Positions 1-7,231 are shown, counted from the first letter of the stretch. The stretch: 7,797 nucleotides of DNA from Spirochaetia bacterium UBA6919 (GCA_002450905.1 DKAT01000106.1:1-7797), one strand, 5' to 3'. Notes: generated by a model from the sequence alone, not told the origin. Numbers and translations: made by a program.

Positions 1-293
1 TCAAATTTTTCAGGCCACTACAATTCAATTATAAAATTATGTTCCATTGTGATTTTCGATTAATAATTAACTAGAAGATTGCTATGAAACATCCAATGAT
101 TTTTACTATTGAAAGGTAATCTTTTTTTACTGTTTTTATGATTTTATTCTTTTTCCAATTAATATCAAATCGCAATAAAATCCTTAAATCCTTTTGGTTT
201 TTTCCCATGAAGAGGTTTTTGATTTAAAATTATACAAGTTTTACAATGATATGTTAACCACAGATAATTCTATTAGGATTATAGGATCATTTG
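1..293. other. Gene-free left flank
   Basis: I find no supportable gene in this AT-rich stretch. All six frames are broken by frequent stops; the plus-strand frames open at the left edge close within about 25 codons and carry no recognisable motif, so they could at most be the extreme tail of a gene outside the window. I looked for a terminator for the minus-strand gene that ends at 294 (a stem followed by an A-run on the plus strand to the left) and saw none. There are T-runs at 121-127 and nearby, but without a convincing stem in front of them. Confidence 0.6.
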
Positions 294-1535
294 TTATTTT
301 ATCAATTGTTTTTCAGGTATTTTAAGCAGACTGATGGCGTGGGGGATAGTTGCCAGATCTTTTTCCATAAGAAAATCTAATATGTTTGTATAGAACTGAT
401 AGGAGTGTCCGATTGCTCTTTCTATGACCCAAACAGCCTTTACGGCTATGTCCTCATCGACTATTTTATCTTGTGAAACAGCCAGTCCTATGGCTGTCAG
501 ACGAATTAGGGAGAAGAAATAGATTGACAGGTAATAAGCTTTACTCAGGGAATATCTTATGAAGATTTTTCTTAAAATAAGGTATACTAAAAAGTTTTCA
601 AAGATATGTTCAATCTCTTTTTCATTGGGTTTAAAATACTGATCATAATATCTTAAGTATTTTTCGACACTTATATTTAAGTCTTCATCATCCTCTTCTT
701 CTGAAAACTGAAAGGTGTCAATTAAATTAGTGAAGATATTTAGTAATTCTTCATTGGGTATGTTATCTAATCTGAGATAAATAAATTCTTTTAACAAATA
801 TACTTGATGACTAATATCCGGATTAATTTTTTTAAGTTCTTCTTTTAAGAAATCTTGTGATAATATTTTTTTATCTATATTGAATATGTTTTGAACATCC
901 TCAAATGAGGGATTTTCTAACGCTTCTAATCTTCTGGAAGTCATTCCCATTAAAATTAATCTTTCTTCTATGGATAGATGTCTTGTTTGAATAATTTCAA
1001 TTAAATGATCTTCCACTTCCTGATAATATTTTTTTAGGTCGGTACTTTCAAATATATCATGGGCAACACTTCCATAATATAGATTTCCATGGGCGAAAAA
1101 AAAGTCTTTTGGATTTTTTATTTTTGTAATTTTATTTTTATCTTTTAATAATTCTGCAGCGTTTGGACATGCAAATGTGATGGATAATTCTTTTCCAAAT
1201 GGAGTTTTAAAAACAAGTCTCGGGAAGACCTGACAAATATCAGGAAGGGTATGGATTCCAAAATCTTTATGGACAGCACATAGACCAGATTTTTCAAGAA
1301 ATCCGCATTGATCATTTTCAAATTTGATAGTAGCGTAGTGAAGTGTTTTATCTGGGGATTTTTTTACATATTTTTTAAATAATTTACTTTTATTATTCGT
1401 TGTTAAAACATCTTTTAATCGGTTATATGAACTACTATTTAATCCAATAATCCATCCACCACAACACCGACCACTTTGACTGCACTGGTATTGAAGCATA
1501 GAACTAGGAATAATAATATTTGTTTGTATCATCAT
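294..1535 (-). CDS. fliB: FliB-type flagellin lysine methylase-like protein (YkgJ/CxxCxxCC family)
   Basis: This 413-aa protein has the cysteine layout of the FliB/YkgJ family: a CxxxxxCCxGW motif near the N-terminus (C18, C24, C25), a CGFLEKSGLC segment (C77, C86), C101 just before VFPR, and an ACPNAAELL segment (C123). In the family these cysteines bind an iron-sulfur cluster, and FliB methylates surface lysines of flagellin using S-adenosylmethionine. Length is close to the roughly 400 aa of known FliB proteins; the C-terminal two thirds look helical and poorly conserved. Two ATG codons open the frame; AGGA lies 4 nt upstream of the first. The gene starts 44 bp after mtaB on the same strand and two FliL-family genes lie further upstream, which supports a flagellar role over a generic YkgJ role. 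The substrate is inferred; no flagellin gene is in view. Confidence 0.75.
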   Translation of the reverse strand: MMIQTNIIIPSSMLQYQCSQSGRCCGGWIIGLNSSSYNRLKDVLTTNNKSKLFKKYVKKSPDKTLHYATIKFENDQCGFLEKSGLCAVHKDFGIHTLPDICQVFPRLVFKTPFGKELSITFACPNAAELLKDKNKITKIKNPKDFFFAHGNLYYGSVAHDIFESTDLKKYYQEVEDHLIEIIQTRHLSIEERLILMGMTSRRLEALENPSFEDVQNIFNIDKKILSQDFLKEELKKINPDISHQVYLLKEFIYLRLDNIPNEELLNIFTNLIDTFQFSEEEDDEDLNISVEKYLRYYDQYFKPNEKEIEHIFENFLVYLILRKIFIRYSLSKAYYLSIYFFSLIRLTAIGLAVSQDKIVDEDIAVKAVWVIERAIGHSYQFYTNILDFLMEKDLATIPHAISLLKIPEKQLIK

Positions 1536-1579
1536 GAAATCCTGTTTTTTTTATGAATCGGAAGATAATGAGGATTTGA

Positions 1580-2860
1580 TTATAGTGATTTACATAAAAT
1601 TTCTTTTGGGTTTGCTTGGGTCAGAATGACGTTTTGAAATTGTCCAATGGAGATATTATTATGTTTTAAGTGTAGTCGGGTATAATATTTGCCATATCCT
1701 ATACAGGTATCCTCATCAAGATTTTTTTCAATGAGGAGTTGATCTTCTTTTCCTAAAATAGTTTTATGATATTCATATGTCAGATTCTCGGATAATAATC
1801 TAATCTGTTGACTTCGTTCTGATTTAATAATCTCAGGAACCTGATCACGGAGATTGCTGGCTGGAGTACCATTTCTAGGTGAATATTTGAAGGTATGGCT
1901 ATGGGTTATTTTCAGGTCATTAATTAAATTATAAGTATCTAAAAAATCTTTTTCAGTTTCACCGGGGAATCCCACCATAACATCCGTTGTGATATTTATA
2001 AAGGGATGTTGATTTCTAATGTGATTGACGATATTATAATAATCTTCTCTGGAGTAATGTCTTGCCATTTGATTGAGTATAGAATCGCTTCCACTTTGGA
2101 GAGGAATGTGGATATGGTGGCATATTTTAGGATCAGATAATAGTTTTATAATATGAGGTGTAATTTTTTTTGGTTCCAGAGAGGATAGGTGGATTCTGAA
2201 ATCCTGATTTATCTGGAGGATTTTATCAAGGAGGTTGTCTAAATTATTATTTTCATAGGAGTAATCCCCGATATTAATACCTGTTAATATAATTTCTTTA
2301 AATCCAATGGAGATGAGTTTTTGGATATTATCAAGAATATCATTTACTGGACGGCTTTCAGCAGATCCCCTTGCCAAAGGGATTTTACAGTAAGAGCACA
2401 TTTCGTTACATCCATCCTGGATCTTTAAAAAACTCCTGGTGTGAAAAGTGCTTTCGGCGATTTCGTAATTAAAACGATTATTATCTATACAGGAAATATC
2501 AAAAGTATCATTAATTAAAACATTTGAAACGATTTGATAGATTTGTGATTTTTTTTCATTCCCTATAACATAGTCTACACCATCTATTTGTTCAAGGAAT
2601 TCACGATCTGTTTCAGCATAGCAACCCGTAACAAATAATTTTCCAGATGGATTAGTTCGATTCACTCTATTCATGATGTTTCTGGACTTTGCATCACTTT
2701 TATTTGTGACAGTGCAGGTGTTTACAATATATACATCAGCAGATTCATTGAATGAGACAATTTCATATCCATTTTTTTGGAATTGAGAAATGAGGCTATC
2801 GGATTCATATTGATTTAATTTACATCCAAGAGTAGCAATAGCAATTTTTATTTTATCCAT
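1580..2860 (-). CDS. mtaB: tRNA (N6-threonylcarbamoyladenosine(37)-C2)-methylthiotransferase MtaB
   Basis: This is a full-length radical-SAM methylthiotransferase of 426 aa. The N-terminal UPF0004 domain has its three cluster cysteines at C13 (in TLGCKLNQYES, the signature that separates MtaB from MiaB and RimO), C49 (NTCTVT) and C80 (VTGCY). The radical-SAM motif CNEMCSYC gives C151, C155 and C158, and a TRAM-like RNA-binding tail covers about residues 369-426. The family converts t6A37 to ms2t6A37 in tRNAs reading ANN codons, which helps decoding accuracy. The chosen ATG places TLGCK ten residues in, as expected. I see no good Shine-Dalgarno sequence in front of it. An 89-bp gap with a candidate promoter separates it from the FliL-like gene upstream, so it may be expressed with fliB independently of the FliL pair. 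Confidence 0.94.
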   Translation of the reverse strand: MDKIKIAIATLGCKLNQYESDSLISQFQKNGYEIVSFNESADVYIVNTCTVTNKSDAKSRNIMNRVNRTNPSGKLFVTGCYAETDREFLEQIDGVDYVIGNEKKSQIYQIVSNVLINDTFDISCIDNNRFNYEIAESTFHTRSFLKIQDGCNEMCSYCKIPLARGSAESRPVNDILDNIQKLISIGFKEIILTGINIGDYSYENNNLDNLLDKILQINQDFRIHLSSLEPKKITPHIIKLLSDPKICHHIHIPLQSGSDSILNQMARHYSREDYYNIVNHIRNQHPFINITTDVMVGFPGETEKDFLDTYNLINDLKITHSHTFKYSPRNGTPASNLRDQVPEIIKSERSQQIRLLSENLTYEYHKTILGKEDQLLIEKNLDEDTCIGYGKYYTRLHLKHNNISIGQFQNVILTQANPKEILCKSL

Positions 2861-2892
2861 AATTATATCAATATCTATGTTTATTTGGAAGG

Positions 2893-2921
2893 AAAATAAA
2901 TAATTTTTTTATGAATGTCAA
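2893..2921 (-). promoter_or_regulatory. Candidate sigma-70 promoter for mtaB-fliB
   Basis: Read on the minus strand, a perfect TTGACA (2921-2916) is followed after 17 bp by TATTTT (2898-2893, 4 of 6 matches to TATAAT). Transcription would begin near 2886, about 26 nt before the mtaB ATG. The perfect -35 and ideal spacing are supportive; the weak -10 and the general AT-richness limit confidence. Confidence 0.45.
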
Positions 2922-2949
2922 TCATATGAATGATATAATTATTAATATA

Positions 2950-3801
2950 TTATAAATTCCTCATTAGGGTTAGAATGACTTTTTTAATTTTATCAACACC
3001 TTCTTCACCGAAATTATTGTTAAAATAATTATTTAGTGTATTCTTAATAATATCGATTATTTTATCTTTTGTAAATCTTTCGGAGGTATAAATTTCATAT
3101 TCTTTTTTTTGGATAATCAAATTATTATTAATAATTTTTTTAATTTCAAATAGATGTTTATTAAATAATTGATTAAACTTATCCGAAGAATCGTTTATAA
3201 GTACATAGGATTCAATAGAATATGATTTATTATTTTTTAAACGTAAATTATATTTTCCTAGATTAAAATATCGAATACTGATCCTTTCTTGCTCTGGTGT
3301 TGGGGGTACAATTCTGAATGCTGGAAAAGAAGCAGTGACAAAACGACCTTTATTACTGCTTAATAATAAATTTAACTCCCTTACAACAACAGGAACTAGA
3401 TTGACTTCCCGCTTGACATCATCATTAATATAATAGTAATTTTGATTACTAATTGTTTTTCTGATTGCATCTAATATTTTAACTTTATTGCTATCAATAA
3501 CATCTTCAAAACTTTTTTTATTATATGCCAAACTAATCTTCATTTTACAATAGAAAGTCCCATAAGTTGGATCACTATTTGATGTAAATTTAATATCTCC
3601 AAGTTTTCGATACCAAAATGGGGCATCAGCAGGAGCTTCATCAAATAGGAATTGAACTAGAAAATATATTCCAGCAATAATGACAACAATAATTGCTAAA
3701 CTGATTATAATTCTTTTTAAATAAGTAGGATGGAATATTTTTTTAATCCAATTAATTTTTTTATCACCTGATTCTTCTGTACTTTTATTGTCCTCAGCCA
3801 T
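2950..3801 (-). CDS. Membrane-anchored protein with two tandem FliL-like domains
   Basis: This 283-aa protein has a short polar cytoplasmic N-terminus, one membrane helix at about residues 30-53, and then two regions that each look like a FliL periplasmic domain. Region 1 (about 62-167) runs from FWYRKLGDIKF through IRKTISNQ to RELNLLLSSN and FPAFRIVPP. Region 2 (about 173-283) runs from IRYFNLGKYNLRLKN through EIKKIINNN to IKNTLNNYFN and IKKVILTLM. The shared plan is a YxxLG-type start, a middle helix containing an Ile-rich turn, then a second helix with LN and a closing hydrophobic strand. FliL forms rings around the MotA/B stator at the inner membrane; ordinary FliL proteins are about 140-210 aa with a single domain. 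A GAGG lies 4 nt before the ATG. The gene follows the single-domain FliL gene by 23 bp and is probably cotranscribed with it. The duplication is my reading of the primary sequence and needs a structural check. Confidence 0.65.
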   Translation of the reverse strand: MAEDNKSTEESGDKKINWIKKIFHPTYLKRIIISLAIIVVIIAGIYFLVQFLFDEAPADAPFWYRKLGDIKFTSNSDPTYGTFYCKMKISLAYNKKSFEDVIDSNKVKILDAIRKTISNQNYYYINDDVKREVNLVPVVVRELNLLLSSNKGRFVTASFPAFRIVPPTPEQERISIRYFNLGKYNLRLKNNKSYSIESYVLINDSSDKFNQLFNKHLFEIKKIINNNLIIQKKEYEIYTSERFTKDKIIDIIKNTLNNYFNNNFGEEGVDKIKKVILTLMRNL

Positions 3802-3824
3802 ATATCCTCAATTATAATTGTATT

Positions 3825-4457
3825 TCAAATTTTCTTTTGTTTCGTTACCATGAATAGAGAGAAATAGATATCCTTTGCCTTTCCCTGATTTAATATAGAA
3901 TTAATTTCATTTATTATTTCTTTTTTTAAATTAAATTCTCTTTTATCTATAGTATTGACATCTTCATAAGTTTTAGTAGAAATAATATATAATACTTTGT
4001 CAAGAATTTCTTTCTGGCGTTTTGTAATTTCTTCAATAACATCACTTGTATTATCAGCTACAGCAATATAAAAGGAGAATTTTATAAGAGTTTGCAAATC
4101 AGATAGAACGACCTGAAACTCTTTTTCTTCATTCTGTCTTTCTGAAGGAAATCGAAATATTCCATACGGCTCCTGTTTTTTTGGTTTTGGAAATATATAG
4201 ACATCTTGAGAGATTAATGAATTTTGATTGATAACATCTTTTTTTGTTTTAAAATCAATTAAATATAATGGAACCGTTATAATAATACCGATAACTATTA
4301 AAACAAAGATTACTTTTTCAATAATATTAATGATTTTAGAAAAATCTCTTTTGGGCTTCTCTTCAGCATCATCTTCGCCATTATCTTTTTGTTTACCTTG
4401 AATTTCTTCCTCATTGTTATCATCATTTAACAGATCATCATCTTGAATAGCAGCCAT
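3825..4457 (-). CDS. fliL: Flagellar basal body-associated protein FliL
   Basis: This 210-aa protein fits FliL in its whole layout. It has a very acidic cytoplasmic tail (residues 1-36, rich in D and E), a single membrane helix at about 48-67, a linker, and a periplasmic domain from about 97. That domain contains the typical series LQTLIKFSFYIAV, a long helix with EILDKVLYIISTKTYEDV, then KKEIINEINSILNQGKAKDIYFSLFMVTKQ, matching the family pattern of a helix ending in IN..L..G and a final VYF..FVxQ-like strand. FliL sits beside the MotA/B stator and modulates torque and stator function. GGAG lies 8 nt upstream of the ATG. It is the first gene of the minus-strand block and is followed after 23 bp by the tandem-FliL protein. 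It ends in TGA. The acidic tail is longer than in many FliL proteins. Confidence 0.85.
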   Translation of the reverse strand: MAAIQDDDLLNDDNNEEEIQGKQKDNGEDDAEEKPKRDFSKIINIIEKVIFVLIVIGIIITVPLYLIDFKTKKDVINQNSLISQDVYIFPKPKKQEPYGIFRFPSERQNEEKEFQVVLSDLQTLIKFSFYIAVADNTSDVIEEITKRQKEILDKVLYIISTKTYEDVNTIDKREFNLKKEIINEINSILNQGKAKDIYFSLFMVTKQKKI

Positions 4458-4529
4458 GTGGAAATCTCCATATTTTATTATTTTTTTCGGATTATTTATG
4501 GAAAAGATTTATTTAAAAAAATATAAGGA

Positions 4530-4557
4530 ATTGTATATATGCATTATTTTTTGTTAA
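4530..4557 (-). promoter_or_regulatory. Candidate sigma-70 promoter for the FliL pair
   Basis: On the minus strand TTAACA (4557-4552, 5 of 6) is followed after 16 bp by TACAAT (4535-4530, 5 of 6). Transcription would start near 4523, giving a leader of about 65 nt before the fliL ATG at 4457, which has its own GGAG ribosome binding site. It lies in the divergent gap, where a promoter is required. No flagellar sigma-28-type element was recognised. Confidence 0.5.
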
Positions 4558-4570
4558 AATAAAAAAATGA

Positions 4571-4622
4571 TTGACTTATGTAGATATTATAAGTAAATTT
4601 GGTTTAGTTTATTTTTTATAAT
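4571..4622 (+). promoter_or_regulatory. Candidate promoter region for the plus-strand block
   Basis: Two alternatives are visible. A perfect TATAAT lies at 4617-4622, about 40 bp before the start codon, but has no good -35 at the right distance. TTGACT at 4571-4576 (5 of 6) pairs after 17 bp with TAAATT at 4594-4599 (4 of 6). Either would produce a leader that includes the strong ribosome binding site at 4651-4656. I cannot choose between them from sequence alone. Confidence 0.4.
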
Positions 4623-4650
4623 CAAGTGTCAATTTAATAAAGAAATAAGA

Positions 4651-4656
4651 AAGGAG
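4651..4656 (+). promoter_or_regulatory. Strong ribosome binding site that decides the start at 4664
   Basis: AAGGAG at 4651-4656 is the best Shine-Dalgarno sequence in the window. An in-frame ATG at 4658 is only one base away from it, too close to be used. The next in-frame ATG at 4664 is 7 bases away, which is optimal, so the gene is annotated from 4664. Confidence 0.8.
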
Positions 4657-4663
4657 AATGATA

Positions 4664-5005
4664 ATGGGAGTAAAAAAAAATACTCTTAAATTTATTCTGC
4701 TAGTAATAATATTTATTACTATTGGAATGGCTGTAATTTTTGGATACGAAAAATCCTATGATGAAAGATATTTTGAATCCTTCCGCTTTGTAACCTTAGC
4801 AGATCAAACCAAAGAAATCCATTTTATCAATGAATTAAAACCTAGTCAATTAAAAAATAAATGGTATATCAAAGTTTCTTTCCATGGAAAACAATGGGCT
4901 TTTTTTAAAAATTACAATCAACAAGGAAAATTATACGAAGAAATTAATAACGATCTTTCTCTAACTTATAAAGTGCAAAAAAATAATTCTGTATTGAAAA
5001 ATTAA
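4664..5005 (+). CDS. Small membrane-anchored protein of unknown function
   Basis: I do not recognise this 113-aa protein. It begins with a lysine-containing N-terminus and one hydrophobic helix at about residues 8-27, either a signal anchor or an uncleaved signal peptide; no lipobox cysteine is present. The remaining roughly 85 residues would lie outside the membrane and are rich in Lys, Tyr, Phe and Asn. Near the end, FFKNYNQQGKLYEE resembles one unit of the MORN/YwqK type repeat (Y..xG.L..E), a faint resemblance to the last gene of the window. The A9 tract at 4672-4680 falls just after the start codon and does not break the frame. It leads the plus block, with rlmB 24 bp downstream. The strong ribosome binding site argues that it is a real, well-translated gene. 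Confidence 0.7.
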   Translation: MGVKKNTLKFILLVIIFITIGMAVIFGYEKSYDERYFESFRFVTLADQTKEIHFINELKPSQLKNKWYIKVSFHGKQWAFFKNYNQQGKLYEEINNDLSLTYKVQKNNSVLKN

Positions 5006-5029
5006 TTCAAATCATTTGTATCGATCCTT

Positions 5030-5772
5030 ATGTCTTTAAAAAATAATGCTGTCGTTATATATGGGATTAACCCTGTCCTTGAAGCTATCCAGTCAAAAAT
5101 TCCTTTTAAAGAAATATGGATCGAGTCCTCAAAAAAAGATAAATACCAACAAATTATAAAACACTCCAAAGAAAATAATATTCCACTTTTTTTTAAAGAT
5201 CTGATAGAAATTGTAAAACTTCAAAAAGATCATCATCAAGGTATCTTAGCATTTGTTAGGATAAAAGATATTTATCATTCTATCGAAGATTTTTATAGAC
5301 AAAATCAATCGGTAGCACCTCATATATTTGTTATTTTAGACTCTATTAAAGATCCTCGTAATTTGGGAGCAATCCTAAGAAATTGTGATCATTTTGCTGT
5401 AACTGCAGTGATTATTCCCAAGCATCAATCAGCCCCGATATCTTCCATTGTATACAAAACATCCAGTGGAGCATTGCATTATATCCCCATTATTCAGCTT
5501 ACTAATTTAGTACAGGGAATAAAACTATTAAAAAAAAAGATTTCTGGATCTATGGTTTAGACGTCTCAACTGAGAATAGCATTTGTGATACAAAATTCTC
5601 TGGTAATATTGCCATCGTATTAGGATCAGAAGGGGAGGGGATGAAAAGATTAACCCGTGAAGCTTGTGATTTCCTTATAAAAATTCCTAATACAGGTCAC
5701 ATCGATTCTCTCAACGTCTCTGTCGCGTGCGGAATTGTATTATATGAAGTGAGAAAACAAATTGCTCAATAA
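5030..5772 (+). CDS. rlmB: 23S rRNA (guanosine(2251)-2'-O)-methyltransferase RlmB, frame broken at an A9 tract
   Basis: RlmB is a SPOUT methyltransferase that 2'-O-methylates G2251 in the ribosomal P loop. The zero frame gives the N-terminal substrate-binding domain (VIYGINPVLEAI, residues 9-20) and SPOUT motif 1 (DSIKDPRNLGAILR, 104-117), then runs into TAG at 5558-5560 after 176 aa. A shift to the -1 frame in the A-run (codon AAA at 5536-5538, then GAT) restores the family: FWIYGLD, motif 2 LGSEGEGMKR (198-207) and motif 3 IPNTGHIDSLNVSVACGI (219-236), ending at TAA 5770-5772. The joined product is 247 aa, the normal family length, with N111, R117, E201, S227 and N229 at the conserved catalytic and cofactor positions. 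The unshifted product would lack the knotted SAM site and should be inactive. The restored half shows no decay, which favours a functional gene or a sequencing error over a pseudogene. Confidence 0.9.
5530..5539 (+). other. Slippery A9-G tract at the rlmB frame switch
   Basis: Nine A residues (5530-5538) followed by G contain, in the zero frame, the heptamer A_AAA_AAG (5533-5539), the classical bacterial -1 slip sequence known from dnaX. AGGGA at 5514-5518 lies 14 nt upstream and could act as an internal Shine-Dalgarno stimulator. Downstream only a weak 4-bp stem (TCTC at 5564-5567 with GAGA at 5572-5575) is visible, so a stimulatory hairpin is not supported. Ribosomal slippage, RNA polymerase slippage on A9, or a lost A in the assembly would each restore the protein; I cannot separate them here. 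Confidence 0.55.
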
Positions 5773-6007
5773 GATTAAAAGTTATATTAACAAAGAATTA
5801 TCTGGGAGTACCCATGGAATATCTTTTTTTTATCCCAAAATCATTTTAGTTGTCTTGATAATAGTATTCTCTTTACTCGACCAATCGTCTATTATTCAAA
5901 AAGATACAGTTATTTATTGGATACTTTTGTCCATTATCATTATCATTGGTGTTCTATTAATCACTATATCCTATTGGAATCGCTGGAAAAATCGTAAAAA
6001 TGGCTAA
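5762..6007 (+). CDS. Small two-helix membrane protein, unknown function
   Basis: I do not recognise this 81-aa protein. It starts at TTG (5762), 11 bases inside the end of rlmB, with a weak AGTGAG-like site about 9 nt upstream; the frame has no suitable ATG. Two hydrophobic helices are clear, at about residues 23-40 and 50-71, joined by a short loop (QSSIIQKDT). The C-terminus is basic (NRWKNRKNG), suggesting both ends face the cytoplasm. Its stop overlaps the next start as ATGGCTAA (6000-6007), so translation is probably coupled to the UvrC-like gene and, upstream, to successful translation of the rlmB C-terminal frame. That coupling is inference. It could be an ordinary small inner-membrane protein with no link to DNA repair. 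Confidence 0.65.
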   Translation: MLNKIKSYINKELSGSTHGISFFYPKIILVVLIIVFSLLDQSSIIQKDTVIYWILLSIIIIIGVLLITISYWNRWKNRKNG

Positions 6008-7175
6008 ATCAATCATTAGACCTTATAAGGGGATGTTCAGTTCAGTAGAATTAAATAGAATTCCCGATGGTTCTGGTGTATACCTGATGAAGGATCAATT
6101 TGGTGAAATTATTTATATTGGGAAGGCTATAAATCTATCGAAACGGGTAAAATCTTATTTCTACAAAGGAAAAAATGATATACCTAAGATCAAACAACTT
6201 CAAATAGAAATTCATCAAATTAGTTTTATCACTACAAATACAGAACTGGAAGCTTTGATCCTTGAATCTAATTTAATTAAAAAACACCTGCCAAAATATA
6301 ATCGCCAGTTAAAACAATATAAATATGATCCCTTTATTAAAATAAACCTCAGTAATGAATATCCTCGAATCTATGTTACAAGAAAATATCAAAATGATAA
6401 TAACTTATATTTGGGTCCCTTTAAAAATGCCCACCACTTGGAGGAAAATACCCGACTCATCAATAAGATTTTCTTAACCCGTCCCTGTAAACAGAATATC
6501 AAAGCGGATCCAGGTGATCATTCCTGTTTATATTATCAGATCAAGCAATGCTCGGCTCCCTGTAATGGATCTGTTTCCAAAGGAGCGTACAGGAGGTTAA
6601 TCGATCAGACTATTGATTTTCTTAGAACTGGGAATTCTCTAATAGTCAATGAATATCAAGACGAATTAATCAGTAAACAAGACCAATTTGTCCAATCAAG
6701 AGATTTTGAATCTGCAAATCTTATTCATAAAACATATATCACCACCCAAAGATTAAAACATTTATTCAGAAATCACAACAATGCTCTAAGTCTTTCCAAT
6801 AGCCTTGTCTTATTGGAGGAAAATCAAAACTATAATATATTTCCTTTCTATGACGGCATCCTGCAAAATATTATTCAATTATCTAATATTGAAGATCTTA
6901 TCTATATTCTGAAATCCAAATCATATGAATCCAAGTCAAATAACAATTACTTATTCAATCATATATTTGAAAATACATCTCATCAACAAATATCCTCCCA
7001 AGATATGGATATATTGAAAATCACATCCCGTTGGCTGAAAAAAAATAAAAATAGATGTCTTGTTATCTCCTCACATCAAACCCCCAATCTTCTTTCGGGA
7101 ATTCAATCAAAAAAACTTCAGTCCCTTTCCCAAATAACCTCTGATTTATTGATAAGTAAGCAAAATAAATATTAA
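6000..7175 (+). CDS. uvrC: UvrC-like excinuclease subunit lacking the C-terminal RNase H and HhH domains
   Basis: UvrC makes both incisions in UvrABC nucleotide excision repair. This 391-aa protein keeps the N-terminal half. The GIY-YIG domain (about 20-105) has GVY at 26-28, YIG at 39-41, R49 and the glutamate-rich TELEALILESNLIKK (81-95). Four cysteines C163, C176, C184 and C188 have nearly the spacing of the E. coli UvrC [4Fe-4S] ligands (13, 8, 4 against 12, 8, 4). A UVR-like helix pair (about 217-252, with DFESAN) could bind UvrB. Residues 265-391 resemble the divergent linker (SRWLKKNK near the end), then TAA comes just before the expected FDIS motif. Typical UvrC is about 600 aa, so the nuclease domain for the 5' incision and the DNA-binding HhH pair are missing. 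The product could act in a Cho-like manner, making only the 3' incision, or could be a decaying gene. The ATG overlaps the previous stop. Confidence 0.85.
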   Translation: MAKSIIRPYKGMFSSVELNRIPDGSGVYLMKDQFGEIIYIGKAINLSKRVKSYFYKGKNDIPKIKQLQIEIHQISFITTNTELEALILESNLIKKHLPKYNRQLKQYKYDPFIKINLSNEYPRIYVTRKYQNDNNLYLGPFKNAHHLEENTRLINKIFLTRPCKQNIKADPGDHSCLYYQIKQCSAPCNGSVSKGAYRRLIDQTIDFLRTGNSLIVNEYQDELISKQDQFVQSRDFESANLIHKTYITTQRLKHLFRNHNNALSLSNSLVLLEENQNYNIFPFYDGILQNIIQLSNIEDLIYILKSKSYESKSNNNYLFNHIFENTSHQQISSQDMDILKITSRWLKKNKNRCLVISSHQTPNLLSGIQSKKLQSLSQITSDLLISKQNKY

Positions 7176-7231
7176 ATTAATTCACCCTGTAAAAAAATAT
7201 ACTTTCCTTACGTATCATTAAAGATTAAATT

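Noticed and set aside
2862..2870. Perfect extended -10 (TGATATAAT, minus strand) right before the mtaB ATG
   Set aside because: Transcription would begin inside the coding region, around codon 2, with no later start codon before the essential TLGCK motif, so it cannot serve mtaB.
3825..3827. Alternative genetic code with TGA as tryptophan
   Set aside because: TGA terminates the FliL-family gene at a sensible C-terminus, and Trp in the other genes is encoded by TGG.
4658..4663. ATG at 4658 as start of the small membrane protein
   Set aside because: It is one base from the AAGGAG site, whereas the in-frame ATG at 4664 has ideal 7-nt spacing.
5030..5560. rlmB as a decayed pseudogene
   Set aside because: The C-terminal half in the -1 frame retains every SPOUT motif without further stops or substitutions of key residues, unlike a gene under no selection.
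5564..5575. Stem TCTC/GAGA downstream of the rlmB slip site as a frameshift-stimulating hairpin
   Set aside because: Four base pairs with a 4-nt loop in AT-rich DNA is too weak and 24 nt from the heptamer is too far to count as support.
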